The position numbers and the translations under genes are program-made. 64,000 bases of DNA, taken from the NCBI RefSeq assembly GCF_000004195.4, contig NC_030681.2:136121506-136185505 (forward strand). The letters are read 5' to 3'. Below, in pieces: positions 47,321 to 58,310 of this stretch. The stretch is from Xenopus tropicalis. Taxonomy: Eukaryota > Chordata > Amphibia > Anura > Pipidae. How positions within the stretch are numbered: position 1 is the stretch's first letter; every line of letters starts with the position of its first letter. Below the pieces are notes generated by a model that did not search any database, was not told the DNA's origin, and saw nothing but the letters and a program-made list of their open reading frames with translations.

Positions 47321-47473
47321 TAGGGATGCACCGAATTCCGGATTCGGTTCTGGATCCCGGCGAATCCCGGCTTTTTTTTTAGGATTAGGATTTGGTTCGG
47401 AATTCGGCCGAATCCTGCTGGGTGGGTTCGGAGGTTCAGCCGAACCCAAAAAAGTGCGTTTGGTGCATCCCTA
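47321..47473. mobile_element. Palindromic hAT MITE with exact 8-bp TSD
   Basis: TAGGGATGCACCGAATTCCG at the left and TTTGGTGCATCCCTA at the right. AAAAATAT is duplicated at 47313-47320 and 47474-47481. 153 bp, built of CGAATCC/GGATTCG words. Typical of a widespread vertebrate hAT MITE type. Confidence 0.95.
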
Positions 47474-47481
47474 AAAAATAT

Positions 47482-48562
47482 AATGTGAGATTCCCAAATA
47501 AAAAATAGTTAAAGATAAAAAATACTTTAATAAGAAATGGCCTTATGGGGTTCGTGCTTATTGGGGCACTCATAGGCTTTGAACATCTATAGGCTGTTCA
47601 CTGATTACATTTTCTCGGGGGGGTTTACGTGTTCTTTAAGAACACATGCTTATTAAAAAAACTTGGAACTTAAACCTGGAAAGAAAACGATCACAGTTTG
47701 GAGGATTTTATAGGAATAGCAGTTCCTCTTTAAATTAAGACTGTCCAAAAATATTTCTCGAGGTTTAGATGAGATACCTTTCAAAATCATTTTACAGCCA
47801 TTAAATATAGCTAGAGAAAGACAAATAAATTGGATGTTCTTATGTGACTGGCAAGACACGTTATCACAAATAATTTGACTCAATTAGCTACTCCAATGCC
47901 AAGAAGTCTGGATTTATGCCACAGAACAGGTTTGTTTCTATGGTAATTCTCCCTGGCTGATGGATTGAAAAAGCTATCAGTTTTGATTATGCTTGACCAG
48001 CCCACTTTCTTCTGTAAAGCTGATTATGGGAAACTGCTGCTGAAGGAACGAGATCTAGTTTTTGGCAGCAGGGCACACATGAATGCGTTTGTGTCTTTTG
48101 TTGCACTTGATTATTAGAAAAGTCTAACTGATAAGGTGTAGAAATGCCGCATTTGTATCATTGTAATTTGTGATGTTGAATATGTAGCTTATAGGAGCTA
48201 AGTGGCAGCTTCCACTTATAGAAGAGTATTCCGTGCCCATAGTAAGCTATGCTCTTACACTTACCTGTAAATATAAGGGGTATAATCAGCATGTAATGGC
48301 ACAAGTTCAGTTGGCCAATCCTCTATGGCAGTGGTTGTCTGGCCCCTTTGGAGGTCCAACCTTTGCTCAGGGTACCCTTTACTCATAACAAGATTACAGA
48401 TATGGGAGAACTTTGGTGTGATACTAATTCACTGTGAAAATGTTTATGAATCTGCACTATAATGAATGTGCCCACATTGGATGCAGGAAAAATTTTTAGC
48501 AAAATTTTGGCATTTTGCTAATTTTTCCAAATTTTTCAGCTCAGCAAAATGGGCCAGTTTTG
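47482..48562. other. Unique sequence; possible conserved block 47870-48110
   Basis: About 47870-48110 is complex unique sequence (GGATTTATGCCACAGAACAG, TTGATTATGCTTGACCAG). It might be conserved non-coding DNA. No gene recognised. Confidence 0.25.
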
Positions 48563-48570
48563 CTCATAAA

Positions 48571-48794
48571 TAGGGATGAGCAAATCTTTCCCGTTTCGCG
48601 AAAAATTCATGAAACATATTTGTCGCACAATTTTTTTGTCGCCCGCATCCTTTTTGTCTCTGAAAAAAACAATTCCGTGCAATGAATTTTTCCGTGGCGA
48701 ATTTTCATGGAAGTTTCCCGAAACGAGTCACCATTGGCGAAACGAGGAAATTCGCTGCAAATCCATGCCTGGTGAAAAAATTCGCTCATCACTA
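48571..48794. mobile_element. TAGTGATG-family hAT MITE, short copy
   Basis: TAGGGATGAGCAAATC at the left and AAAATTCGCTCATCACTA at the right. Target duplication CTCATAAA/CTCATCAA (7 of 8). The family phrase AAATCCATGCCTGG is present. 224 bp, with almost no internal array. Confidence 0.85.
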
Positions 48795-48802
48795 CTCATC
48801 AA

Positions 48803-50388
48803 TAGCTTCAGCTAATGAGCCTATAATTTCAAGTATATCTTTGGTAGGAAATATGTGTTCAGCCGAAATAAATTTTTAGCTACGTCTTTAGGAGAATAAA
48901 TAGGAATTCTTCCCAAATATCACTCCAGTCAGTATCCTTCAACCGCCCTGCCTCTGCTCCAGCCCCACATTAAGGGAACCACTGTTCTACTGTATCCGAC
49001 CATCAATCCACAGGCAGACAAAACAGATACAATAAAAGTGACCATACAGGAGTAAGGCCCCATGCAGGGTATGAAGAGGAGCTGCACCTTCTCTTTACTT
49101 CATCATCTGCCAATGCACCTTGCACTCACCAACATTGTACATTAGCAGATGTAGGCAGGACTGGAGGAGGGTTTGTAGCAAGGGACCTGGCATATATGTA
49201 CACAAGTGACCAAATTACCTGACCAGGGCAGCTTTAGATACATTTTCACTTCTATTTGAGGTCATGATCCTTCTGGAATATAATGTTTTTAAACTTCATG
49301 CACAGTTTTCTTTATTGTTTCCATAGGAACTAATAAACTATGCAAAGGTAACACATCCTACCTCTGGATTAATAAATGGTCCTTGCTGGTTAGTCCCAAC
49401 TCTGCCAGGTCAGAGGGAAAACCACCATCTATTTTTACCTTAATTATCGTCAGAGTATCTGGCCTTTAAACTTCCTGCCTACACGTGCAAGATCTGCACA
49501 TATGTTCACTAATTCCTTTCATCTCTCCCTTACCCCCAACTCCTGATGTGAGTGACTCAAATAGGTATAATTTCAATGAAATGTTAATTATGCTATTTTT
49601 GGTCTCCACCAGAGGAACAAAGTTAGAGGGAGAATCATGTTTATGATCTACTAATTTATAAGAGCTAAGGCTTAAGTGGATACCCAAAGCAGCCTCCCAG
49701 GGAAAAGTTTTTTTTCACTTATATCTAATAGCATGGATCAAGGCAAAGGGATTTTATTTGAAATTTAACCAATGCACTGGTCAAGGTTCTGCAAGAAATG
49801 ATATTTATATATGATCACAGGAGCCATTCATATCATGTAAATGATATAGTGAATAATGTACCCCCTTTGGTAAAATATAAGGATTTTAAAAGTCTCTGAG
49901 GAGTTCCATGACCATATAAAAGCATGAGGCCCAAGGCCTTGTTAATAGTAGCACGTTAATACTAACACCTGTTACTTTAACAAGATTACTCTATTCAATA
50001 TTATTGGTTTCAACTTAATTCCTAAGTTACATTATATAAAACCAGAACCACTGATAGATTTGCTGTAACTATTTCCTATACAGTTGAAGGACTTAAACAT
50101 CCTTATATGTGTTTTAAAGGTTTAAGAGATATTACACATATGTACCTATATTTGAGAATGCATTGTAATATAAATAGCTTGGTTCCCCTGCAAAAGTGCC
50201 ATTTTATATCATACAAGCCATTACTGAGAGGCACTCAGTCTGCCTCCGCTCCTTTTGCCAAGGATCTATTCTATCCATTTGTCTATGTATCATACTGCAA
50301 TAAGCATTATAAGCACAGGCTTTCCCCAAAACAAGGAATTATCACCAGGCTGCTCCACTATGTTCCACTGCTGAGAGCACACCAGTAG
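48803..50388. other. Unique sequence, nothing recognised
   Basis: No repeat family or coding domain identified. Confidence 0.4.
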
Positions 50389-50390
50389 TA

Positions 50391-50716
50391 CAGGTATAGG
50401 ACCCATTATCCAGAATGCTTGGGACCAAGGGTATTCCCGATAAGGGGTTGTTCCATAATTTGGATCTCCATACCTTGTCTACTTAAAAATCAATAAAACA
50501 TTAATTAAACCCAATAGGATTGTTTTTCATCCAATAAGGATTATTTATATCTTAGTCGGGATCAAGTACAAGGTACTGTTTTATTATTACAGAGAAAAAG
50601 GAAATCAGTTTTAAAATTCTGAATTATTTAATTAAAATGGAGTCTATGGGAGACAGGCTTTCTGTAATTTGGAGCTTTCTGAATAACGGGTTTCTGGATA
50701 AGGGATCCCATACCTG
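50391..50716. mobile_element. CAGGTATAGG-type MITE, full length (326 bp)
   Basis: CAGGTATAGGACCCATTATC ... GGGATCCCATACCTG with TA on both sides. Collinear with 8661 and 28140. Confidence 0.88.
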
Positions 50717-50718
50717 TA

Positions 50719-51998
50719 CTTACATCTGTGGTATCAACTTAAAGTGGAAATAGCACAAGCAACTGCAGTACTTTGCTGCAAAAGACATGACATGTTTCAG
50801 GCATAAAGGCCACTGTGATCAAATAGAATTTTATATATAAACTACGTGCCATTGATATAATGCATTTCTTTCTCTCCTTTCTGGCTCAGTGTGTGCCACT
50901 GCATGCAGGAGCTACTAGTTTAGCCTTTCTGGGAACTTGTATTGTTGAAAGACATAAGCCTGATGCCAAGCCTATAGAATGTGATCATCCCACAGTTGGC
51001 CTGAGATGGAACTTATCCAAAGTGACAACAGATGAACAGTAGACAATAGACAAGCAAGAGAAAGAAGTGGGAGAAAGCAAAGAGCGAGTAGCCAGAGACT
51101 TTGCATAGTCAGACGGGATGATCTTTGCTGATTCACCCAGTAACTGACATGTCACAGGACAGTGGGTCACACTACACAGGGGTGGGAAATTATCGCTTAA
51201 AGAAAGTAAGACACAGCATATGGTCACAGAAAAATGTATTCTGAGGTCTTACAGTTTTATTGTGTTTTCTCAATAATCAAAAAAAGTTTTTTTGCTTCAG
51301 CTTGGTGCTAAGGAGGTAAAAGATAAAATAGCACAATCCTACCATACATACTAATAAAACATACAACCTTTAGGCAGTGGATAAACTACGGTTGTATCAC
51401 TTTTATTTTGAGTTTTCCGGGCCACTTTGCTGCATATTCTCCATACTATACTTTTAGGTACCTTATCCTACTTTTAAATACTCGCTGTTTGTGCTCAGAT
51501 AATAGAAATCAAGTGCTGTTAGAATCTGGCTAGTGTGTGATTGGCTGGGCTGCGGTTTTGTCAGTTTCCCTTCCTCACTAGTTTCTTTCTTTGCGTTTTC
51601 AAAATGATGAGTCTTTTGTGTCTAATCTGTGTGTTGCCTTTGTCTTTGGCCCCTTTTTGTGCTGCCTAGCTGCCTACAGCAGGGGGTAAGCAGCTGTACC
51701 ATACAGGGTTGCTGTATAATCCCTTTCTCTTAGTTTAGATCCTTACACGGCTTTGTGTCTCTAAGTTAGAAGAATAAGCTGTGCTTGGAGACAGGGACTT
51801 TATTTTTTAGCAGTGTATATTTAATGTAGACTAGCACCAATAATACTAAACATAAAACAGTTTTGGGTAATAGATTCTTAACTCTTAGGCTGGTGCAGTT
51901 GTATGCTATGCCCATAATACTCCATCCACATTTTAAGTGCTCTTGTATTGTAAAAGTTATATCTAAACTATACTGGGACCTCCAATGAACAAAAGTCA
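50719..51998. other. Unique sequence; one tiny ORF of note
   Basis: No gene recognised. ATG at 51604 opens a 21-codon frame ending TAG at 51667-51669 whose product is signal-peptide-like (MMSLLCLICVLPLSLAPFCAA is 21 residues: Met-Met, a hydrophobic core, Ala-Ala end). An inverted CCAAT box (GATTGGCT) lies about 65 bases upstream. Probably chance. Confidence 0.2.
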
Positions 51999-52216
<218 letters not shown>

Positions 52217-52382
52217 ACATGTTGACTACTTATGTCTTGATTATCTTAGTTAAGACCCAACTGTCTTTCTGGGCAGGCCTTCTTATTTAATTTCTTTCCT
52301 GTGTTGGAAATGCATGATGTTAAAGCTTCTAGTACCTAAGGATGTGCTTAACCCTGGGAACTTAATTATGTTAGAAGAGATA

Positions 52383-52596
52383 CAGTGGTGTGAAAAACTA
52401 TTTGCCCCCTTTCTGATTTCTTATTCTTTTGCATGTTTGTCACACAAAATGTTTCTGATCATCAAACACATTTAACTATTAGTCAAAGATAACACAAGTA
52501 AACACAAAATGCAGTTTTTAAATGAGGGTTTTTATTATTTAGGGAGAAAAAAAATCCAAACCTACATGGCCCTGTGTGAAAAAGTAATTGCCCCCT
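52383..52596. repeat. Tc1-like left terminal inverted repeat
   Basis: Begins CAGTGGTGTGAAAAACTATT and ends with GTGTGAAAAAGTAATTGCCC followed by CCCT. Reverse complement of 53806-54021 with a small number of substitutions. Outer and inner GTGTGAAAAA words are the likely transposase-binding direct repeats. Confidence 0.93.
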
Positions 52597-52600
52597 GAAC

Positions 52601-53629
52601 CTAATAACTGGTTGGGCCACCCTTAGCAGCAATAACTGCAATCAAGCGTTTGCGATAACTTGCAACGAGTCTTTTACAGCGCTCTGGAGGAATTTTGGCC
52701 CACTCATCTTTGCAGAATTGTTGTAATTCAGCTTTATTTGAGGGTTTTCTAGCATGAACCGCCTTTTTAAGGTCATGCCACAACATCTCAATAGGATTCA
52801 GGTCAGGACTTTGACTAGGCCACTCCAAAGTCTTCATTTTGTTTTTCTTCAGCCATTCAGAGGTGGATTTGCTGGTGTGTTTTGGGTCATTGTCCTGCTG
52901 CAGCACCCAAGATCGCTTCAGCTTGAGTTGACGAACAGATGGCCGGACATTCTCCTTCAGGATTTTTTGGTAGACAGTAGAATTCATGGTTCCATCTATC
53001 ACAGCAAGCCTTCCAGGTCCTGAAGCAGCAAAACAACCCCAGACCATCACACTACCGCCACCATATTTTACTGTTGGTAGGATGTTCTTTTTCTGAAATG
53101 CTGTGTTACTTTTACGCCAGATGTAACGGGACACGCACCTTCCAAAAAGTTCAACTTTTGTCTCGTCAGTCCACAAGGTATTTTCCCAAAAGTCTTGGCA
53201 ATCATTGAGATGTTTTTTAGCAAAATTGAGACGAGCCTTAATGTTCTTTTTGCTTAAAAGTGGTTTGCGCCTTGGAAATCTGCCATGCAGGCCGTTTTTT
53301 TTTTTGCCCAGTCTCTTTCTTATGGTGGAGTCGTGAACACTGACCTTAATTGAGGCAAGTGAGGCCTGCAGTTCTTTAGATGTTGTCCTGGGGTCTTTTG
53401 TGGCCTCTCGGATGAGTTGTCTCTGTGCTCTTGGGGTAATTTTGGTCGGCCGGCCACTCCTGGGAAGGTTCACCACTGTTCCATGTTTTTGCCATTTGTG
53501 GATAATGGCTCTCACTGTGGTTCGCTGGAGTCCCAAAGCTTTAGAAATGGCTTTATAACCTTTACCAGACTGATAGATCTCAATTACTTTTGTTCTCATT
53601 TGTTCCTGAATTTCTTTGGATCTTGGCAT
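52601..53629 (-). CDS. Tc1-like DD34E transposase, intact, 342 aa
   Basis: Cut-and-paste transposase expected to bind the element's own inverted repeats in the nucleus and insert at TA. Residues about 1-65 hold an N-terminal helix-turn-helix (KGYKAISKALGLQRTTVRAI around 24-43) followed by a GRPR-type linker SGRPTKIT (58-65) and a second DNA-binding segment to about 115. A basic KRLGKKKNG/FPRRKP stretch (about 105-123) is a likely nuclear localisation signal. The catalytic domain shows D155 (LWTDETKVELFG), D246 (QQDNDPKHTS) and E281 (PDLNPIEMLW), with exactly 34 residues between D246 and E281. The glycine-rich YGGGSVMVWGCF box (189-200) is intact. The length of 342 is normal for the family. 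The start is the ATG giving MPRSKEI, the family's usual N-terminus, and the stop is TAG. No frameshift or stop. Promoter not identified. Confidence 0.97.
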   Translation of the reverse strand: MPRSKEIQEQMRTKVIEIYQSGKGYKAISKALGLQRTTVRAIIHKWQKHGTVVNLPRSGRPTKITPRAQRQLIREATKDPRTTSKELQASLASIKVSVHDSTIRKRLGKKKNGLHGRFPRRKPLLSKKNIKARLNFAKKHLNDCQDFWENTLWTDETKVELFGRCVSRYIWRKSNTAFQKKNILPTVKYGGGSVMVWGCFAASGPGRLAVIDGTMNSTVYQKILKENVRPSVRQLKLKRSWVLQQDNDPKHTSKSTSEWLKKNKMKTLEWPSQSPDLNPIEMLWHDLKKAVHARKPSNKAELQQFCKDEWAKIPPERCKRLVASYRKRLIAVIAAKGGPTSY

Positions 53630-53805
53630 GATGTGTAGCTTTTGAGGTGCTTTTGGGCTACTTCTCTGTGTCAGGTAGCTCCTATTTAAGTGATTTCTTG
53701 ATTGAAACAGGTGTGGCAGTAATCAGGCCTGGGGGTGACTACAGAAATTGATATTGAAATTGAAAATTGAAATTGATAAACCACAGTTAAGTTATTTTTT
53801 AACAA

Positions 53806-54021
53806 GGGGGGCAATCACTTTTTCACACAGGGCCATGTAGATTTGGAGTTTTTTTTCTCCCTTAATAACGTAAACCTTCATTTAAAAACTGCATTTTGTG
53901 TTCAATTATGTTATCTTTGACTAATAGTTAACGGTTTTTGATGAGCAGAAACATTTAAGTGTGACAAACATGCAAAAGAATAAGAAATCAGGAAGGGGGC
54001 AAATAGTTTTTCACACCACTG
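53806..54021. repeat. Tc1-like right terminal inverted repeat
   Basis: Ends TTTTTCACACCACTG and starts near GGGGGGCAATCACTTTTTCA. Inverted counterpart of 52383-52596. Confidence 0.93.
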
Positions 54022-54023
54022 TA

Positions 54024-54418
54024 GTTGGACTGCATACTCTAATTTAGGTTGAAAGTGCAGTCAAGTGTTCTTAAAATGTGTTTTAGCTCACCCCAGGGAT
54101 AACGAGCTGCTTTCTTTCTCTTCCCCTGGATGCTTGGCCAAATGGCATGTATTCTTAAGCACTGGCTGTGTATGGTGCACAGTGAAAGGCTAAGACGCTG
54201 ATCTTTAAACTATGAGTTGGTGTCCAAAAATGGGTTTCCATTCTGTTTGCACTGGGTCACTCTCGTTACTCCCCTGGGCTCAGATGACATTTGTCCTACA
54301 AGTGAAAATAACAGTGAAAAGAGAGCGCCCACCACCCTTTTTAAAAAAAATATGCTCCACCATGCTTTTTCCCCATCTCCAACCTCATCTTATGCTCTCC
54401 CATAGTAACAAAACAGAG
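54024..54418. other. Unique sequence, nothing recognised
   Basis: No repeat family or coding domain identified. Confidence 0.4.
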
Positions 54419-54421
54419 TAA

Positions 54422-54677
54422 GGTTGGTCATACACTGAAATATCAACTCATTTGGCAAGGTCACCAAATGAGTGGATCTTTTCCTGATATGCCCACCTTG
54501 AGGTGGGTGATATTGCATTGATCTGTTCATTTGGCCCTCAAGCCAATACACAGCTCACCCTGACAGGATTTTTGTCCAGTTATCGGTTGGGTAGGCTGTC
54601 AGAGGGCCCCATACACAGGATTTAAAGCTGCCAATGTGGTTCATCGGCAGAATTTATCACCCTGTGTATGGCCACCT
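54422..54677. mobile_element. GGCCATACA-family MITE with TAA flanks
   Basis: GGTTGGTCATACACTGAAA at the left and CCTGTGTATGGCCACCT at the right, with TAA on each side. The interior has TTTGGCAAGGTCACCAAATG and ATGCCCACCTTGAGGTGG. 256 bp. Best intact reference for the 17480, 22565 and 33890 fragments. Confidence 0.85.
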
Positions 54678-55094
54678 TAAAGCAACCAGAAGTCAATCAG
54701 ATTATGGTTTCCATTGTGCAACCTCCTGGTCTGAGATCAACGTCGGGAAGACTTTACATGGGTGTGAAACTGCAAGACATGGTGGTCATCAGCCCACTGC
54801 TCTGCTTTATCAGGCCAGGTATGGGGCAAGGGGGACACCATAGTGGGAACATTAAATGTGATTTAAAACAACGGATGAAACTGTCTCTAATTCAAAGGAG
54901 AAGAAAAGGTAAAATCACTGGGGGCTGTGAGAGTTCTTCTGAATCCCATGGCATGCCCATTAGGGTGAAAATTACTTTCTTAGATTTGTCTTTTCACTCT
55001 ACTGCGAACGCGCAATCAGTGTGAAGACAGAAGAAAGCAAACAGAATACAAAATAGCATTCTCTACATAATACTAAAAGTTAATTTAAAGGTAA
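54678..55094. other. Unique sequence with a chance ORF
   Basis: A 118-codon open frame (54668-55024) has no recognised domain and begins inside the MITE. Considered a chance frame. Confidence 0.35.
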
Positions 55095-55752
55095 ACAGCC
55101 CCTATTTAAGCTGGTGAAGCCCAATACCAGAGCAAGTGCCAAGCACCCTGGTCTCGGCTCGTGCTTCACCAGTAGCGTGACCGCCTTTGGCTTCGGGAGG
55201 AGCCCTCAGCTACTCGGATGCCACCTAGACTTATACGAGAGGTGCAGAGCAGGAGTTCTGGCTAGCAATGGGGCGCGACTGTAGAAAGTCAGTTAGGCCG
55301 AAGATCACGGTACAAATAGGGTTAAACAAGGTCGTCGTCAGGCAGGCTAGGTCGGGGCGGGCAGCAATCAAGGATAGTCAGACAGGCAAGGGTCAAACCG
55401 GGTAATCAATACAGCAGGATGAGACGAAATCGTAGTCAAAGTACAAGCCGAGGTCAGATATGGATAATCAGAATAGTCAGGAGCAGGCCGGGTCAAAAAC
55501 AGGAAAACACAACAGGAACAAGGCTCAGGAAGGCACCAGAATCAAATTCTATCACGGGCAATGAATCTAATGCAAATGGGCCTTTAAATATTTAGAATTT
55601 TGCGCCTTTGTGCGCTGACGTCATGACGTCAGCGCGCATGCGCCTTTAAAATGCGGAAGTGCGCACGCGCGTGCACCTAGGAGAGAGCCGGCACAGGGAG
55701 CAGACGGCGCGGCGGGCGTCCCCGCCGTGCCGGTAAGGCACTTTTCCTTACA
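55095..55752 (-). mobile_element. GC-rich LTR-like repeat (solo LTR candidate)
   Basis: About 658 bases of GC-rich sequence in an AT-rich setting. The many TCAGGCAGGC, GGTCAAACCGGGT and GGCTCAGGAAGG phrases, read on the minus strand, give the TTGACC/CCTGAC-rich composition typical of amphibian and fish Ty3/Gypsy LTRs. On the minus strand it would begin TGTAAGGAAAAGTGCC. No gag/pol is adjacent, so if it is an LTR it is solitary. Clear TG...CA ends and a target duplication could not be fixed (AGCTG/AGTTG is the best pair). It may instead be another GC-rich repeat. Confidence 0.5.
55616..55660. promoter_or_regulatory. Tandem CRE, NRF1 and ETS motif cluster
   Basis: Two abutting TGACGTCA palindromes (55616-55623, 55624-55631), then GCGCATGCGC (55634-55643, NRF1 consensus) and CGGAAGT (55654-55660, ETS core). 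On the minus strand an AT-rich TATA-like stretch (CTAAATATTTAAAGG) lies about 15-30 bases past the CREs. Consistent with a promoter in the LTR-like block. Activity is inferred only. Confidence 0.6.
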
Positions 55753-56869
55753 GTTGCAGAGAAGAGCATATAACCCTAGGCCAGAGGGTAAAGTCAATAC
55801 AGTAGGATCTTAGCGCAAATGTATGGAATCTGGTGCCTGCCCACCCTCCCACCTAGCTATAACCCAGATGTTAATTATTACATCAGAATGAAAAGGAAAA
55901 AGAATGAAAAATACAGGAATGATATAAATATGCACATTTTCTGGAACTGAATGACTTTATCACATGAGAATGGCAGGGAGTTACATGAGGTTATTTTCTT
56001 AATTAGGCAGATAACAGCGTTAGACATATAGCGGGTAAGAACTGAATTGTTAATAGACCTCAAAATATACTGTACATAATGAGATACATAATTGTCAGCA
56101 TATCAGCTGGACATTGGAGCTTCCATTAGAGTGACGGCAGAAAGAACAGCTCCATAAAGGGTTATTTTGACACCCCAGGACAGATTTAAACATATTGTAG
56201 TATCCCCTTATATAGGGTATATTTTTCAGCTTGAAGCTCGATAATTGCAACTTTTTCAAAGTGCTAGACCAAAACCAACGTCAAAAATTCAAAAACCTCT
56301 AACGTTTTGAAGAAAGATGGCAGGTTTGTCCCATAGGGAATCTCAAAACAGTGACATTTTTTTCAGGGACTGTTAGGGCTAAAAAAATCCAAATCAGGAA
56401 AAAAAAAATCTGACCGTTAGTAAATGGCCCCCATGGTTTCATGTAGTGGAAAGCTTTCTCCTATCTAATCAACCTATTGATTTCTGTATGTGTTAGTATT
56501 CATCCATCAGAAATCAATAGGAGTAATCCTTACAGGCCTATTATCCATCATACCTTAATAGACCTCTATATCATCAATTTGTATGATCTGGCAAAAGGCT
56601 TGTATATCTGTGCCGGTGGCACATAGGTTGATAGGTCACTGAATGGGGAGCCAGCCATTTTATTCCTAACTATTATAATTGAAATGTGCCTTACTGCACT
56701 GATTGATAGAGAAAATGAATTTACTTACCCCCATTTATCCAAACTATGGGATGTCCCTTAGGACTGATGCTGTTGGCTAGTGACTATATTCAGCTAATAA
56801 TGTCAATAAATTTTGTGCATTAGTTAATATAAATTTATAGAAAATTGTATATGGGACCTGATATCCAAA
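55753..56869. other. Unique sequence; MITE-like stretch 56225-56430
   Basis: About 56225-56430 has words such as CAAAAACCTCTAACGTTTTG and TAAATGGCCCCCA resembling a dispersed AT-rich MITE. The remainder is unique. No gene recognised. Confidence 0.35.
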
Positions 56870-56923
56870 AACACGGAAATTCGCCGCAAATCCATGCCTG
56901 GCGAAACATTTCGCCCATCACTA
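56870..56923. mobile_element. 3' fragment of TAGTGATG-family hAT
   Basis: CGGAAATTCGCCGCAAATCC, then ATGCCTGGCGAAACATTTCG and CCCATCACTA. Only the right end is present. Confidence 0.8.
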
Positions 56924-57759
56924 CTCCTGATGTCAGCTCAGCAAGTAACCCCAGTAAGCAACATGGCAAGGATAATTCCAAGTAACTTAACAATATATGT
57001 AAACTAAACATTTTCAGTGCTTTTAATATAATTTGTAAGTACAGTTGCTTCTGAAAGTAATTTCTGTCTGCCCCTTTTGTTTCTCTGCTTGTCCAATCAA
57101 AACAATGTAGCAGTAGTCAGCTCCCCTCCAGCTAAGACTCTGGTACCCACAATGCTTTGCCTGCTTCTGTGACTCTCCTTGCTCAAAGTTCACTAAACAT
57201 GCAAGGCATTGTGGGAATAAAAGTAGCAACAGAAACACCAATTTTAACAGCCATTACATAGCAATTACATTTAGAAAATATAAAACTCATTAAAAATGTA
57301 TAATTAATGTATATTATAAAGTTGCTTAGAATGAAATTTGCTTTAATTATGCAAACTGTTATATTTAGGTTTATTACCTATTAAGCAGCACTGTATCACA
57401 AGTAAAATCATTTTAATTTTGGCTTTTACTAAATACCGCATGTCCAACAATTTAAAATAATCTCTGGCATTTCAAGTACACAGTGGCCCAAACAGCCCCC
57501 CACCGGCCCAACAAAACAATACAAAATTATTACAGTGGAATTTCTTAATTCACATTAAATTGAATGATACTGGGTTGGCCTGGGCCCATGGAACCCTGGG
57601 AGAGATCCCAGTGGGCGCCAGATCTCATGAGCTCCGCTGCCCCAGGTACACTGCCTGCCTGCAACTTCAGATGTAAATGGTGGAGGTGGAGCAGTGTTGG
57701 GGAGAAGGGTCCATGACGGGTGGTGAGCCCTTGGGTGATTGGCACTGGTATGATAATGG
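56924..57759. other. Unique sequence, nothing firmly recognised
   Basis: A GC-rich stretch about 57570-57735 (CTGGGTTGGCCTGGGCCCAT) may be an old repeat. No coding domain. Confidence 0.35.
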
Positions 57760-57767
57760 GTTAATAA

Positions 57768-58296
57768 TAGTGATAAGCGAATCTGTCCCATTTCGCTTCG
57801 CCAATAAATTCACGAATCTTTCAAAAGATTCACAAAACGGAGAAAATGTAATAATGTGAAAATGTGATTGTCGCCTGCGACTATTCTTTTGATGCGCGAC
57901 TATTCTTGTGACCATTTCTGGACGTATGACTACTTTTGTGACAATTTTGGACCTATGGCTATTGTTTTGATGCCTGCAACTATTCTTGCGACAATTTAAG
58001 GTGCGCTACTATTCTTTTGCTGCCCGCGACTATTCTTGCAACAATTTTTGGACGCGTGACTATTCTTTTGACACCCGCGACTATTCTTGCAATAATTTTT
58101 GGACACGCAATTATTCTTGCTACAATTTTTGGACGCGCAGCGAATTTTACCATGGCAAATTTCCGCATTTCGTCATTGGTTGATTGTTTCGTGAAACGGA
58201 TGAAAAATTTGCCGCAGAAAAATTTGCCGTGCGTCCAATAAATGTCGCAAGAATAGTTGTGCGTCCATGCCTGGCGAAACAATTTACCCATCACTA
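57768..58296. mobile_element. TAGTGATG-family hAT MITE with internal array (529 bp)
   Basis: TAGTGATAAGCGAATC at the left and CCCATCACTA at the right, with GTTAATAA duplicated exactly at 57760-57767 and 58297-58304. The interior (about 57866-58140) is an irregular array of GCGACTATTCTTTTG and TTGCGACAATTTTTGGACGC. No coding sequence, although arrays keep some frames open. Confidence 0.93.
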
Positions 58297-58310
58297 GTTA
58301 ATAATATTAT

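Larger units (their letters stand above)
52383..54021 (-). mobile_element. Complete Tc1-like transposon (1639 bp)
   Basis: Bounded by TA on both sides (52381-52382, 54022-54023), the Tc1/mariner target duplication. It has long terminal inverted repeats of about 215 bp and one intact transposase gene on the minus strand. The outer end CAGTGGTGTGAAAAACTA and the inner repeated word GTGTGAAAAAGT form the two-site IR/DR arrangement known from Sleeping Beauty-type elements. The two TIRs agree at roughly nine bases in ten by eye, so they have diverged. Tc1-like elements of this type are known from frogs and fish. I do not assign a named family. Confidence 0.96.

Noticed and set aside
54668..55024. 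118-codon plus-strand open frame
   Set aside because: Starts inside a MITE, no recognisable domain, no splice or promoter context.
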